A stretch of DNA of 64,000 bases from assembly GCA_037176845.1 (NCBI GenBank), contig JAYKXP010000033.1, positions 124,001 to 188,000 of the forward strand, in the 5' to 3' direction. A program made the translations under genes and the position numbers. Numbering within the stretch: the first letter of the stretch is position 1; every line of letters begins with the position of its first letter. Shown one piece after another: positions 1 to 12,708 of the stretch. The DNA comes from Paramarasmius palmivorus (taxonomy: Eukaryota; Basidiomycota; Agaricomycetes; Agaricales; Marasmiaceae). The notes below the pieces were generated by a model. That model had not been told where the DNA came from and did no database searches. It worked only from the letters and a program-made list of their open reading frames with translations.

Positions 1-3000
1 CTCCTCCCGTTGCACCTCCAACACTCCGCACAGATCCTACTGGGCTGCTTGGTTGAGGCTGGTGAGGAAGCGAATGAGCAGAACCGGCAGGTTGTTGTTG
101 GTATGGAGAACCTCCGACGATAGGCTGGGCAGCTATTCCTCCTACGGTGTGGGCAGAGTGAAGTGATTCAGCAGACTGCTGAGGTTGTGATCCAAAAGGC
201 GAAGACGGACCAACACCAACTTCAGTTGGTTGTTGGTAAGGAGTTACAGCAGCGGTAGCCGTTTGATATGGGGAGACACCGTATGGAGAGGGCCCAGCAG
301 TAGTTCCAGCTGGTTGCTGCTGATAGGGGGAAACACCGATAGTTTGCTGAGCCGAAGCATATGTTCCCAGTGAGCTCGTACTACCGCTCGCAGGCCCACC
401 TGGGAACGGAAGACTGTCGGAGCGTTCAGGGCCAGGGTACGGCAGGCTTTCCGACGACATCGACCTCGACGACTGTTGTTGAGATGCATGTGTGCTTGCA
501 GTGGGGGATGAGACCTGTTGCTGCTGTGGAGACGCTGTGGGCTGCTGCTGTGGCTGATATGCCTGCTGGGGTTGTCCGTGAGGTTGTGCCTGAACCGTAT
601 CGACTGCTACAACAATCCCGTTTTGCCCTTGGGTCTGAGAGGCACCGGAACCTGCTACAGGGGGTTGTGCCTCTTTGACACCCGGAACACTGATGAAGTA
701 CACCGAGCCCGTCGGATCGGTGCCACCCTGCGCGTAGTACTGTGCCCAAGCCTGTACGTTGGGATCGGCATACGTGGTCTGTGGATTGTACACGTATGGC
801 GGGCCAGTATTCTGTTGAACTGATTGCTGCTGTTGGACAGGCTGTTGTTGTTGTTGTTGTTGTTGCTGCTGCTGTGATTGTGGTTGTGTTTGCTGAGGTT
901 CAGGTTGAGATGGCTGTTGCTGAACCGCAGGATACGGCTGAGGCCCCTGCTGTTGTGTGTACTGCCCGGGTTGGCCCTGTTGAGGCTGAGCACCATATGG
1001 CTGCTGTTGCTGTGATTGCTGCTGCTGCTGAGGCTGCGCGCCATAAGCATTCGCGATGGGCTGCGGTTGCGGCTGAGTTTGTCCATACGCAGCCGGTGGT
1101 TGCGATTGGGGTAGCTGTTGATTGTACGGCGCTGGTGCTGCACTGTAAGCAGGCTGAGCGTGAGGAATTTGGGCATATCCGCCTTGTGGACCTGCAGACC
1201 ATCCTGGGCCAGCACCGTATCCAGAGCCAGGTGGTGGTGATGTACCGTAATCTGCCCTTGCGCGAGGGTCTGGGCCATACGAAGGCATCGAGACTGAAGG
1301 TGGACGGTACGAATGTTCGTATACTGATATTTGTTTGTCAGAGCCAGGAGTAGAGCTAATCGTGTATTGGAAACGCACCTCCGGTATGCCTAGCCAAGCT
1401 CTCCTCCATCATCCTCTCAAAGATTGATCGTGCACGAATGAATGTCTCGTTCATCGATACCAAGTCAGCTATCCATCCAAATACGTCAACTTCACCTTTG
1501 CGACAGGGAATGACAAGAACTTACCTCTCTTTTGGCTGTACTTATCAATCAACTTGACAATCCTTGGCCTCAGCGTCATACTCTGACGGTACAGTTCCTG
1601 TCAAACGCACGCTTTTGGTCAGCTTGACCAATCTGTGTATCATGCCTCCAAACTCACCTGTATCTCCTCGTTATCAGCCAAATTGTCCTGTTGTGGATCC
1701 AATGCTCTCAACATAGTAAGCAGTTTTTCCACGTTTACTGCTTGCGCAAACACTTCAGCTTCTTGTTCAGCTTCACGTGCAAGCTCTGCCGCTGTGGGCT
1801 CAGGCATGGGTTCCTTCATGGGGTGGCTAGGGTGAGCAAAGGTGGCATAACACGGTGGAACAAAGACGTACAACGTAGTTGACGGGGAAGATACCAGTTC
1901 GACCTTTCAGCTGTCCTCTCCACCAATCTTTGTATCCTCGATCAACGACCTGTGTTCGTTGATGTACGTCAGAATCGTAAAGTATGAAAGTTGCCAGGAA
2001 AGGCTTACCTTGATGACATCGCCCTTCTGGAAACCCAACTCTCCAGGCTCGGAGGGCTCAAACGTATGCAGCGCTCGTACACGAGTCACAATAGGATTAT
2101 CCAACCCAAGAGTAGACCCTGAGTCCGAACTTGATGAACTCGTTGTGACTTTAGCCGCAGGTGCCGAAGTCGACACGCTAGGTTCGGGTTGAGGCGGCAA
2201 GGACGACGACCTCTCTGGGGCCGGTACGTATCCAGGTCCCGAACCACCTCCATATCCCGTATATGTCGCGGTTGAAGCTGAAGAGGAACCAGCGACGCCA
2301 CTGCTCCCAGAGGCGAGGTTGCTTGAGCTGCCGCTACCGCTGCTGCTCCCATAAGACTCCCATTGTCGGTAAGCATCTCGACCTCCTTTATCTGTTATGC
2401 TCATTTCCAACACACGTTGAAGCTCTTCTTCCTCTTTGCGGCGGATTTCGTCATCTACGTCAGGCGGAGGAGGTTCTTGGGGCGTTTCGAACGTATAGTC
2501 TGTTGACGACACAAATGTGTCGGTGACTCTTCGGGATCGAAAGGGTAAAGGCCAGACGTACTTTTCGCCTTTAGATTGTGATAACAGTCTTCCATAACGC
2601 CTAGTTGGGAGTCGTTCTCGAACTCGGTTGTCCACATGGCAATGAGACCGAGTGCACGACGACGAACTTTGTCATGGGTATTCTATGAAAATAGAATGAA
2701 AGTATCAGTAGTTGTGTGAGATGAAGCATCTGAGAATAAATAGAATATGGTGTATGATTAGATGGGAATATTAGGAAAGGGTCCTCCGATCATCGCCAAG
2801 CTGGCTAGCAGATAGATAACCGAGGACGATTATGACGGTAACGTGAATCATAGAGGTGAACGTAGCGACAAAAACAGCAAAAAGTGAAGACGAGCGAGAG
2901 ACGAGCAAATGAAAGCAAAAGGGCTAGCATATCGCTTGTGGCAGTGAGATCACGCAGGCCTTGCATCACGAACGTGATGGTGTTACAAAAGGGGACTGGA

Positions 3001-3490
3001 TGATTGTGCCATGATACGTAGAGGATATATCGATAATGACGAGGATGATGCGAATAGACGCACCCTATCGGTAATTAGTTTCTCTAATCCTTGAGTGAAG
3101 GCTCTGGACGCGATTTCTCTGTGGACCTCGATGCCGCAGTTCTTGCCAAGGGCTTCGACAAGAGACAAGGCATACAACTGAACGTTGGGATTCCGATGCG
3201 CCAGACGCTTGAGTATAGAAGCAATGACATCGCGCGCACTGTTGAGGTCATTAGCAGTAATATCCTTTTTGACCTGCCCTTTCAACGCACCCTGTTTCCC
3301 CCTCATCTTGAACTTTGTCGCAGAGATTCAATATCAGCTCCCAATTCTCCGTCGTAAGATTCTCGTCTGTCGTTTTCGCTGTAAGAACAGAATGAGATTA
3401 GACCTTACACATGGCAACATATATTCGTAATTACTTACTGACGATGTCATCGTATGGGGTGCTAGACCCTCCTCCAAACATTCCTGACAT
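1..3490 (-). CDS. HSE1: Hse1/STAM-like ESCRT-0 subunit (C-terminus runs off the window)
   Basis: Hse1 pairs with Vps27 as ESCRT-0, which binds ubiquitinated cargo on endosomes and starts multivesicular-body sorting. The spliced protein shows the full family order: VHS domain (about residues 10-145), a ubiquitin-interacting motif (about 162-181, [12 protein letters not shown]), a serine/glycine linker, an SH3 domain (about 284-337, [13 protein letters not shown]...[18 protein letters not shown]) and a GAT-like helical region (about 355-435). A long Gln/Pro/Tyr-rich tail follows and stays open to base 1, so the stop is outside the window. The start is the upstream of two in-frame ATGs (MSGMFGGG). 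At least eight short introns are inferred; the VHS frame is restored only by removing a 52-nt intron ending at about 3229. Several stretches read as separate ORFs because introns lie between them. The gene is divergent from MMS2. Confidence 0.93.
842..874 (-). repeat. CAA/CAG trinucleotide run encoding polyglutamine
   Basis: A run of GTT/GCT triplets on the plus strand reads as CAG/CAA on the minus strand. It encodes about eleven consecutive glutamines in the Hse1 C-terminal tail, inside a wider Gln/Pro/Tyr-rich region at about 1-1350. Such a tract is expected to vary in length between strains. Confidence 0.85.
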
Positions 3491-3947
3491 TATGCCTCAG
3501 ATCCTCTGGCCAACGGCTCCCTTTGTCAAATCCAAGAAAATCCAGCGAAAAAAATGGTGATCCCCAACCCGTTCCGAGATTGACAGAATTCGAATCCTTC
3601 TCCAGGAATTAGCGAGAGACCAGGTGACCCAGAACAACCTTCTTGAACCGGTAAGGTGATTACAGAGGAGAGGATTTTTCTGCTTTGCACTGCGCAGACC
3701 TGCAGGCGATGCTCAGTGACGGTGTGTAGGAGTGTTGATATCACTGGGGCAGAGCTTTTGTGAGAGGCAGTGTCCGGTGGAGGTCCGGCGTGATGCCGCC
3801 TACTCCGGCTGGTATCGGGCCGTTGACTGCTTGATATGGAATGCGCACCGCCACAGTTTACCTCGGCCATGACTCGCTCGCTGGACCTTGCCCTTCACCA
3901 CTGACGCTCACGATCTCAACGATAACTTGGACGATTTCTGGTAGATT
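3491..3947. promoter_or_regulatory. Shared divergent promoter region HSE1 / MMS2
   Basis: This 457-bp stretch separates the start codons of two divergently transcribed genes, so it must hold both promoters. I see no clear TATA box. Open frames across it show no recognisable protein. Confidence 0.7.
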
Positions 3948-4521
3948 ATGGCTAAGAGTGCGTATCATACACTACTCTTTGGATATATTGTCGCTAACAC
4001 AATGTCTTTTCAGTACCACGAAACTTTCGATTGCTAGAGGAGCTGGAAAAGGGAGAGAAAGGAATAGGTGATGGATCATGCTCTTATGGGCTGGAAGATA
4101 GCGACGATATAATGATGAGCAACTGGACGGGAACTATCATTGGCCCAGGTCATGTCAGTCTATTCATGCCTCGGGGAATTAACGTACCACTTATCGCGTG
4201 AACAGACCGTCCATGAAAACCGTATCTACAGCCTCAAGATCACCTGCGGCCCCAATTATCCTGACGAACCACCAACCGTAAAGTTCCTCTCAAAGGTCAA
4301 CATTCCTTTTGTGGACCAGACGAATGGAAATGTCGACCGTTCCAAGTTGCCGGTGCTGAGTGGTTGGAATCGGAACTATAGTATTGAGACAGTTTTGGTC
4401 GAGATGCGAAAGTGAGTGCCATAGACTACTCTTCTTCCTCGGAAGTAATCATTTTTGTAGGGAAATGGCCTCGTTCAACAATCGTAAACTCCCCCAGCCT
4501 CCGGAAGGCTCAACATTCTGA
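3948..4521 (+). CDS. MMS2: Mms2/Uev1-type ubiquitin-conjugating enzyme variant
   Basis: Mms2-type UEVs lack the catalytic cysteine and position acceptor ubiquitin so that Ubc13 builds Lys63-linked chains, used in error-free DNA damage tolerance. The model has four exons: 3948-3957, 4014-4153, 4206-4411 and 4461-4521 (417 nt, 138 aa, the family's usual length). The 10-nt first exon gives MAK, and the splice restores [17 protein letters not shown], a hallmark of the family. Also visible are the [20 protein letters not shown] segment, the [19 protein letters not shown] core and the tail [11 protein letters not shown]. No Cys sits where active E2s carry it. All splice phases close. Confidence 0.96.
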
Positions 4522-6006
4522 TCTTGCTCTTACAATGTCGAAACACAACTGTAGCACCATTTGTCTCCTAGGTCATCGTTGCAATTGTAATATGGTTCAC
4601 AAAGTTTACCAAGTTTACATGCTGAGCCAAAGGGCTGTCGTCAGGATGGTTGTACCGTAAACTCCTCGGCGTTCCCTCACGTCACAGTGTGGAACGAGGG
4701 AATTCTTACCTCGAATTCGATATCTGACCTTATCTGACCAGTTTTGGCCTACTCCCGTTGGAACAATAGCCCTAAAAGCCTAATAGCTAGACCCAATAGT
4801 CCATATGTTCTCGAAGGTTCTCTTTTAACGGCATGGAGGTTTTCGCCAAAGTTGACGGTATCAAATTCTGGCTATAGCGGCTCAATACCACAAGGGTAAA
4901 GACTCCGAGGAATCCTGCGCATGATACGGTTTTTCCAAATCCGACATCTAGGAATCGTCGAGGTCTCATTTCACTGCGTGGTATACATCTGAACGACAGC
5001 ACATCTGAAATCAATTCTGGATCACAAGAAAACCAGAGAAAACCTTCCCAGCTAAGAAGGATACACATTTTAGTTGTCCTCGGTCAGCGATATGTGACTG
5101 AGCCTTGAATGGGATCCGAAGCGATTCACTGCCGAGTACCGAAAGATGTATGTTGACCTTGCCTATAGAGCGCGAGATATTTTGGCATTAAAGCGGTTGA
5201 ACGACAGCCAGGTCAACAGAAGCCGTTCTGAGATACGGAAGATCATTTCATGGAACTTTCTCCATATTCTTGTGAACCGGCGACTTTCGGTAGCATGAAA
5301 CATGCGACTGTGTTCGGTTGGTCCGAGGAAGTGAACCATACAGTTATCTCGCCTCTGATGTACCCGTTTCAGTGAAATATGGTTCCTGGACCCTAAAAAT
5401 ATCGATTCAAAAGATAGCTCGTCAGGCTTGAGTTTGAACATCCAAAAGAGACACGCACCCTGACGAGGGAGTCCGATATCTTAGTACTTACTGTAATATC
5501 ATGGATATCGAGTAACCACTCACAAAATGGAGAACCCTTGGAATGCTACCCTTAGTGTGTTGATGCCCGAGTGGTCGTGATGAGAGTGGGAAAGGAAAGA
5601 GGCTCTGATGTGCCTGCCGCGAGAAAATTTCTTCGCTTCCAACGACTATGACAGTAACACTGTGATACAGCTCCCTTCATTGCACAGTCCCGTTCCTCAC
5701 CGTGACTGACAGTATCAGGTCGTATCTTTTTTCACTGTTCAAACGTTCTGTCTGTTAAAAAATATGACTGAAAAACTGGCAGCACAGGGAGCAATTGCTA
5801 TTCACTTGGACGTCGACTAGTAGATTCCTTACTATTAGTACATCCCGAACGGCGACTGCGGCTCGTGCTTGCTGTCGGAGGTATCTTCCGAAGAAGACTA
5901 CAAAAATCTCTGACTGGATCAGCACCACGGAATGCCAGGATGTTGTTGCTTCCAAGTTGGCGACCTCGGGGTGCGTTCGCGTTTTATACCTTGACTTTCT
6001 TCCTCA
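4522..6006. other. Intergenic, no gene seen
   Basis: All open frames are short, interrupted and low in recognisable content on both strands. The interval lies between the MMS2 stop and the decayed minus-strand material that begins near 6 kb. Confidence 0.5.
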
Positions 6007-7083
6007 TTAAATCAGAACCAGGGGCTTCGAAAACAGATATCGTACTTCACGTCGTGGAAATCCCATACGAACCTTCTCGTATACATCGACGTTACGCTTT
6101 ATCAGTTTGACTTTCTCCTCGGGTCCTGCGTTGGGGCCCCCAACCCAAGGGGCGTAATACCTCACTTGTTCATCGATACAAGCGGACGTTACACGCCTGT
6201 CACCAAGCCACTTGTGGCTCATTTAGGTGTTCCCAGGTGTCATTTCTCGCGCTACATTCGGGCACAGTGGGGACTTTCTCCGAGTCTGTGCGTCAGCATT
6301 GTTTTTCAAAGAGGCTTGCAATTTGGAATCTGTTGACATCCTGTAGGAGAAATTTAGCATCCCCCATAACGGTTTTCATTGGACAAGCGGGTTTTCCGAC
6401 AATTTACCACCAGCTTTCTGATCCCACTTGGATCATATATACACCAGAGACACGCAACAGAGCTACAGATTTACTGGCCCTCGCTATAGGCCTATACATA
6501 TCCACCGTGCTTTTCACTTCAGTCATACGCCCGTTGTGGTTCCTCGGCCTTCCTGTGAAGTTTCTGAAGCAATCCACTGCACCCCAAGACCATGTATCTT
6601 CCAGCGGCAATCAAAACCCTCGATAGTAATCTCGCCAGCCCCCTCACGGACATCTCGAAGACGAAAGACGACATGTTCTAAAATACCCTTCCGTTTACGA
6701 GATGGGACCGTATATGAGGGCCGTGAAGTCAAACGTCCCGTAACATCGGTAAATTGTACGGGACCTGCGGCGTACAGATAGCGTGACTTGGAGATCACCT
6801 GGACAGGGACAATAGTAAAGGATCAGGCATTTCGCGCGATCTACTAGTCGGATGTAATCCCCCCTTGCCTGGATCATATTTACGAAGGGACTTTCGTTTT
6901 CAAATCTTGAAGCATCTATCGCTCGCCTCTTCCACGTCCCTGTTTACAAGAACGACCTTCCTTGCGGGACCCCGAGACCCAACTCCGACGAAGTACATGT
7001 TATTTGGATGTGTTGAAACGTATCCTGTCAGCGCTGATATGTTCTTGAATTCATCGTTCCATGTATGACTGCTTGGGTGAGAG
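6007..7083 (-). pseudogene. Coding-like minus-strand remnants, unidentified
   Basis: Several minus-strand segments read like protein but sit in different frames separated by stops. About 7070-6900 contains NMYFVGVGSRGPARKVVLVNRD. About 6797-6550 contains TVPSRKRKGILEHVVFRLRD followed by GAGEITIEGFDCRWKIHGLG. About 6170-6010 contains PEEKVKLIKRNVDVYEKVRM. None has a start and plausible splice pattern that I could complete. They lie downstream of, and on the same strand as, the broken membrane-protein gene at 7.3-9.8 kb and may be its decayed 3' part or a separate dead gene. I do not recognise the family. Confidence 0.35.
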
Positions 7084-7306
7084 CAAATGATCAATGTGGA
7101 CACACGCACTGCTCGATCGCTTGTTGGACTGGGATCAGTTTGGTTGGGGTGAGCAATTGAGTGCGGAAGCTCTGTAGGGGTGGTTCCGGGATCCAAACAT
7201 AACTGCAAAACGCGCAGATTTGTGTTGATGTAGATGCACGCGTGGGTTCGACTTGAAGAACTGATAGTGTAATATATATATGCCACAGGTATTTTGAGAA
7301 ATATCA

Positions 7307-9820
7307 TTAGGAGAATCCAAAGACGGTCGCGCCACTCTGGATCTTGCGTTGCAAGTAGCGTGCCACCGGCGTACGGTCCTTGAATATACGGCGAACTCCA
7401 GCAGGCAGTAAGTTGAAAAATAGTCTAACGATGGAAATGTTTGATCTGGGCGCCACTTTTACTAAAGAAATATTGTTCCTGATCCCCTGAATGTGTCGAT
7501 AGGAATCATGATCTGAGCCGTCGATCTGGAATTGGAGTGTTGGTAGCTCATCTTGTAGGCAGTCCCATGCGTTCCCGAACTCTTCGAGAGTCGGCTCACC
7601 CCATCCATACCCCTGTACCTCCAGAAAGCATCCTGCCTGCGCACTGCCATCTGGGCAAGCATTTCTCGCAAACATTCCGGGCGTAGTTACGAGGTGTCTT
7701 GCCCGTGGCATTCACTGAACGTGCATTCTCTTTCCCATGAGTAGACCTCAAGGATAGCAATCCCAATGATATTGAGAACTTCGTTCTCGATGTCATCCGA
7801 GTCCATCTGTTCTCTGCCCTGAGATGCTAAACCTAAGGAAGTCAACTCGATGTCGTATGTATGATGTTGATCCCGAAGGTAGGTAAAAACACAGTTCCAC
7901 AGCGTGGGTAGACTGAGGTACTCGCTGTCGTGCTTCGACAAAGGAGCACTGTTGACAGCTGAAGGAGAGTAGCGAGTGTTCATGCGGAATAGGTTCCATG
8001 TAAGAGAACGATGGCTTTGCCTCTCCCCAAATATCTGCAAGACGAGTTGCCGGGCATGTTCCAAAAGCTGATGGAATAGCTCACTACGCAAAATTCCATC
8101 GCTCTCGTGTTTGAACTGGCCGCCGATGTAAACCTGCCAGAATGACCCAATACTTGGGAGCGTTTCCAAGTTTGAGGAGTACACCTCGACATCTTCGGTA
8201 TTGTTCCCGTATAAGAGAAATTTGAATGCTCGCGAGTCCATGAGGGAAGCCGTAACGCACAAGCTTTTGCGCGTTGTGTCGGGGTTTGACTGCTCTGCTT
8301 TCGACATTCGGTGAGCAATCAGTGATCGCGTTTGCTTCCAGCCGCCGAGCGGGACCTATCCATAAGGCGGCCGCTGCTAAAAACTAGGATGCTGGGTGGA
8401 CGACGAAGGACTTGGGCAAGGGCACGTTCTCTCCGAATCCCAGCCCCGCCGAGATATGGAGATGTTATCGGCGGACATGTGTCGCTGAAAGAGCGACATC
8501 TGCAGCCCCATCTCTTCGTCCCTCGATGGATAGCAGAGCCAAAGCAGTCTCCATGGCAAACCATATATATGGGCCAGAAGGGGTATCGGACCGCCCGACG
8601 AGGCTAAAGCACCCCACATAACCGGTCACAATCATTGCCATACCAGCAGCAATCAGGGACCCGTATACAACGAGCATTGGCTCACGGGCCAATGCTGCTT
8701 CGAGCTCCAATACTGCATCTCTACCTTCTCTCCCATTGGAAGGTGTAATACCGGTATTATGCAACAGCTGAACGCGAATGCGCTGCTCAAGAATTGGGAC
8801 TCTCTGTTGGTAACCATCTTCGTAAACATTGTTGACTCTCCATCTACCTTCATCCACTCAAGGCTCGCGTTCGCAATTCGGTGTATTCGAAGCTGCAACG
8901 CTAACTGAATACAGACGGCGCACAAGAACGAACCAAAACATCGAAGTCCGGGAGAAGTCCGGGATAAATCCACGAGAAAGGGTTATCCCAGTGATTGCTG
9001 GCAAGGTAGATGTATGGGGAGATGCCGAATATCGAGCATATGGCAGATGCCAATAAGAATCGCCTGTTCCAAGAGTCAAAAGGCTGTCGAAGGATGTAAG
9101 TACTGATTACAGTCTGCAGCGAACTTTGTTCAGCGTACCTGGGCTGTCAATTTACGCACATGGCGACAGCAAAATCCGACTCTTTTACTCATTCCTTTAA
9201 TATGTCGCATTGTGTTTTGGAACTCTCCCCTCAGAACGTCCTTGATTAATCTCCTCCAATAGCGCTATTTCAGTGCAGAGGCGTCAGTTAGTTTGGCATC
9301 AACAGAGTGGCTCGAACATATACCGAGAAGCTATGATCTCCATCGTCCCAGTACCCTTGATTCCTCATCGCCTCCATTGGTTCATATGCTGTGCTTTTGT
9401 CGTGTTTCCATCCCGACCAGTCAAACTCCAAGACCAAGTTGGGATCATCGATATGCTGCTCCTCCAATAGCTTTCGTAGCTTGACTTCTGCACCATAAAA
9501 CCCAGTATCCTTGTCGTCACCAGTCTGAGTGATGAGATAGATCCGAGTGTAGTGAAACCGGCGTTATGCGACCAACGGCCTCCGTAAAAATTAGGATATG
9601 CAATCGTCGCGATGAAAGTCGCAAAACCTGCTTTCACAATTCCAAGGCTACCAAATAACGAGAGCGTAGAAGCGGCAGCGTAGACGTATCCCTTCTCCAG
9701 TGAGGATCCGACCTGGAACTCACATTGTTGGGTTCCAAGAAGTGGAAGGAGAGCAGCGATATCCTGAATACGGCTGGAAAGGGTATCGCCGAAGTTTTGC
9801 CATTGCGTTCTATCGGCCAT
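7307..9820 (-). pseudogene. Decayed gene for a large agaricomycete-type membrane protein
   Basis: The minus strand starts at 9820 with MADRTQWQNFGDTLSSRIQD and continues through LLPLLGTQQCE, YVYAAASTLSLFGSLGIVKA and a hydrophobic stretch. From memory this resembles the N-terminal region of large membrane proteins common in agaricomycetes; I could not run a search. The similarity then jumps frame near 9525-9545 to a frame reading TGDDKDTGFYGAEVKLRKLL and LLEEQHIDDPNLVLEFDW, with no usable intron between. Further same-order pieces occur in other frames: FLLASAICSIFGISPYIYLA near 9050-8990, LVVYGSLIAAGMAMIVTGYVGCF near 8680-8610, YPSRDEEMGLQMSL near 8530-8490, then a 206-codon open frame at 8307-7687 and one at 7711-7307. 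Some jumps could be introns, but at least two have no GT...AG solution that I could find. The alternatives are assembly errors or a mis-modelled intact gene. Confidence 0.55.
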
Positions 9821-12708
9821 ATTCTGCTGTCACTGTAACATTGGCATATTATCAGCTAAAATTTTCGGTCGGGGTGGGTGACATACCAGGGTCTTGGAGG
9901 TGTGAGGTAGAGTAAGGAATCCTTGTCCAACCAAATAATCCTATTTGAATCCTATACGCCGTGAATCCAACATCTGACATCAAAGATGCCATCTGTCTAG
10001 TCACTACTGTTGTCTCCCAAGAATGATTCTTGGCTGATCCAAGTGGAAGAAGCTGTAATACATCGAAAGGCCTGTGAGTATTGCAATGGGTGGAGGGACA
10101 AAAGGCCCAAAAAGACTCGTTATTCCCACACACTGCCTCATTGATATGCCCCGTGACGCTTGACGTCCCTGTTCGTTTGCTCTCTCGCCAAGTGTGTTGT
10201 CTGTTCAAAGGACACTGGCGCAACCAGTTCTCTCTACCTGAAGCCAGGAGGACGACAGGACCTGCCTATTACTTCTGGCTGTGAACCCCATTACGCGTGT
10301 TCAAAGGCTGCGATTCTCTTGGAGAAGATACAGGTACGAGAGTTGCTACAGAAAGGCTGGGCCGGAGGAACGATCATAGGCTGTATTTGGGCCTTGTTCG
10401 CTGGAATGTACCGGCAAGATCTCTTTTTGTTCAGCTATTGGTCGATGTTAATCGTTCTTCAAAGTCTAGTTATCCAACCATGTTGAAGAACCCACAGACT
10501 CCATCACCTATTCATGGAGATTTCATTGCGTGCCAACCATCGTCGGCGTCACTCCTTAGGTTCTACATCAAGACTGTTCACAATCTAGGAGTTTTGAACG
10601 ATCCCGAGCTATTTCACTCCTACAGTGAAGTTAACGAGCACTAATGCTGCGCTTCTTGAAGTTCTGGCATGAGATATGTAGCCAGTCTTTCTGGTTTTGG
10701 GATGAGGTGCGTAATTCTAGTCACCTTGGCGAGCTATACCGATACCGATACCGTTCATGCTATAGGCAATGCGGCTCTTGTCTTCTGTGTCATTTATATT
10801 CAATCCTTTGTACCGGTTCTTCGTTGCAAATAGGAAGCACTTAGCATCGGGGACGCGACGTTCGTGCACCTTCAAAGCAGGGCTCCGATATTGTTAGCAT
10901 CGGATCCGAAGGGCAGCATGGTTCCAGGACAATCCTGACATGCTCTATCCAGAGCACGACAGTGCTAGGGATACGTTCTGGTTACTTGGTTGCTAAAAAA
11001 TGATGGCACATCGTATGTAACATCGTCGCACACATGTTACGGTTCGCTGTCAGCTGATGATCATGAACAGACGCAATTAGAATCGCAGGAAGAGCTCCTC
11101 AAATCCCTTTATGTGTATGCTCCTCGCTATGGTGGCAAACAGTTCTCTCCTTAGGATCTTATGTGAGTATTGTACTCACCTATCCTCAGACCTGCCAGTT
11201 CAAGTTACGGTTGAGCAACCACTCCGCGTCCTATTTCATACTCCCTGGGTAAACAGCGCTTATGGTACCGGGGCTTGGTTCTTCATGTCAACGGCAGCAT
11301 GTCATGCAACAAGGATTCCGATGAATGCATACCAGATTCAATCCTGCATTTCTGACTTCGACCACATGAGGAAATCTCGTTTCGTCGAATAGTGCGAAGA
11401 TGTAGCTTGGGAAGAGTCGTGGGTCTCCAGTCGACACCTATCGCTTCAATGACAGTGCGAGTGGACTATGCCAAGTTTCAGCGGAACCGCAGCTGTGAAA
11501 GATTCCATACCTGTATGGGCTCTTTAACTCGAGCTGTATCACGGTCGGCCCCTCTTTTGGGTTACCTCGTTGAATCATGGAGAGGTAATGGTATCCGAGG
11601 AATCATCGCAGGGAGCGACACCTCGGACGCTTCTAGTTGCTTCCACGATACTATTGGACTACTCGGCCCTGTGCCTAGTAGCGTGCAATAGTTGGAGGAA
11701 TGGATTGCAATCGGAGATTCGGTACATCGTACGTATGATACAATGTTTTTAGGGAACTTGATAAATGGAATTACATGTTACCCTTGTGATACGTGCTTGG
11801 AACCGTTTGGGAATCTTTGACCGCCCTCGAGGAATCGAAGTTCCGAGGTACACATGGTGTATAGTATAACCCCGAAAGCGCCTCTGGGTCAGTTGCGTAC
11901 CACGAGGATCAGCCAGAATCTTCCGAGGCATCAAACTGCGTGGCCGTATCCCGATTCGTGCATTTCTGAAGCAGGGATCACGACGACGGTAGACTTTAGT
12001 ACACGCTCCAAACGTGAAACGAGTGGCTCTGGTGTTTCAGTCGAGGACACAAGGGACATGCGTCATGATACCCTGGAGTTTTTGAACAATTGAGATCAGC
12101 ACCTTTAAGAATATAGGTTAGCATATAGCCAATACGCAGGTGATGAACCACAGGCTACATACCATTCTGCAAATAACGACACTGCTCCCTGCGACCTTGA
12201 CTGGTACGGAAAACCCGTCTGAGGAGTTTTCGAAATCGTAAGCGGAAGACGTTTGAGGTCCCCTTTGGGCCGATCGTGACACTGAGGGGAATCGAGTACC
12301 GGCAAAAAGACATATGGGTCGACTTTGAAGAGAATTTTTGGAGCCTGTCAGGGTGTCGTTTGAAGTTTCGAAAGATAGTAAACCCCACGCTTTACAGTTT
12401 CTGGATTTTCGATGAAGAGAGAACAGGTTGCAACCCAGCTGTGAACGCCGAACGCCAAAGATGGACGTTCAGGACAACCTGCGCGTTCTTCGAGGAACCG
12501 GGCCGGAGGAAGATGTAACCGATCAGGGCGATTACGATCTTATCTCTCACGCTTGTCGTCACAATTTTTCTCTTCGAGTTTGGTTTGAATTGTGCCAACT
12601 GCCAAAGCGCTCCTAGAACACCTCAATTGATCGAAAAAGGGGACATGAATACCGCGTATAATCCGAAATATCTACCCTCCTTTCCCCTCTACCACCACCA
12701 TCTCCCTC
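9821..12708. other. Long intergenic stretch, nothing supported
   Basis: Open frames here (for example 9852-10223 minus and 10297-10644 plus) show no recognisable domain, no paired exons and no similarity to other genes in the window. A small direct repeat of the unit ccgata occurs near 10740-10755. The last 50 bases hold the pyrimidine-rich leader of the gene starting at 12709. Confidence 0.5.

Noticed and set aside
655..1278. 207-residue minus-strand frame rich in His, Asn and Ser
   Set aside because: It is the wrong frame of the Hse1 Gln/Pro/Tyr-rich tail. CAG/CAA repeats read open in all three frames.
10297..10644. 115-residue plus-strand frame
   Set aside because: No recognisable domain, no conserved partner in the window and no supported start.
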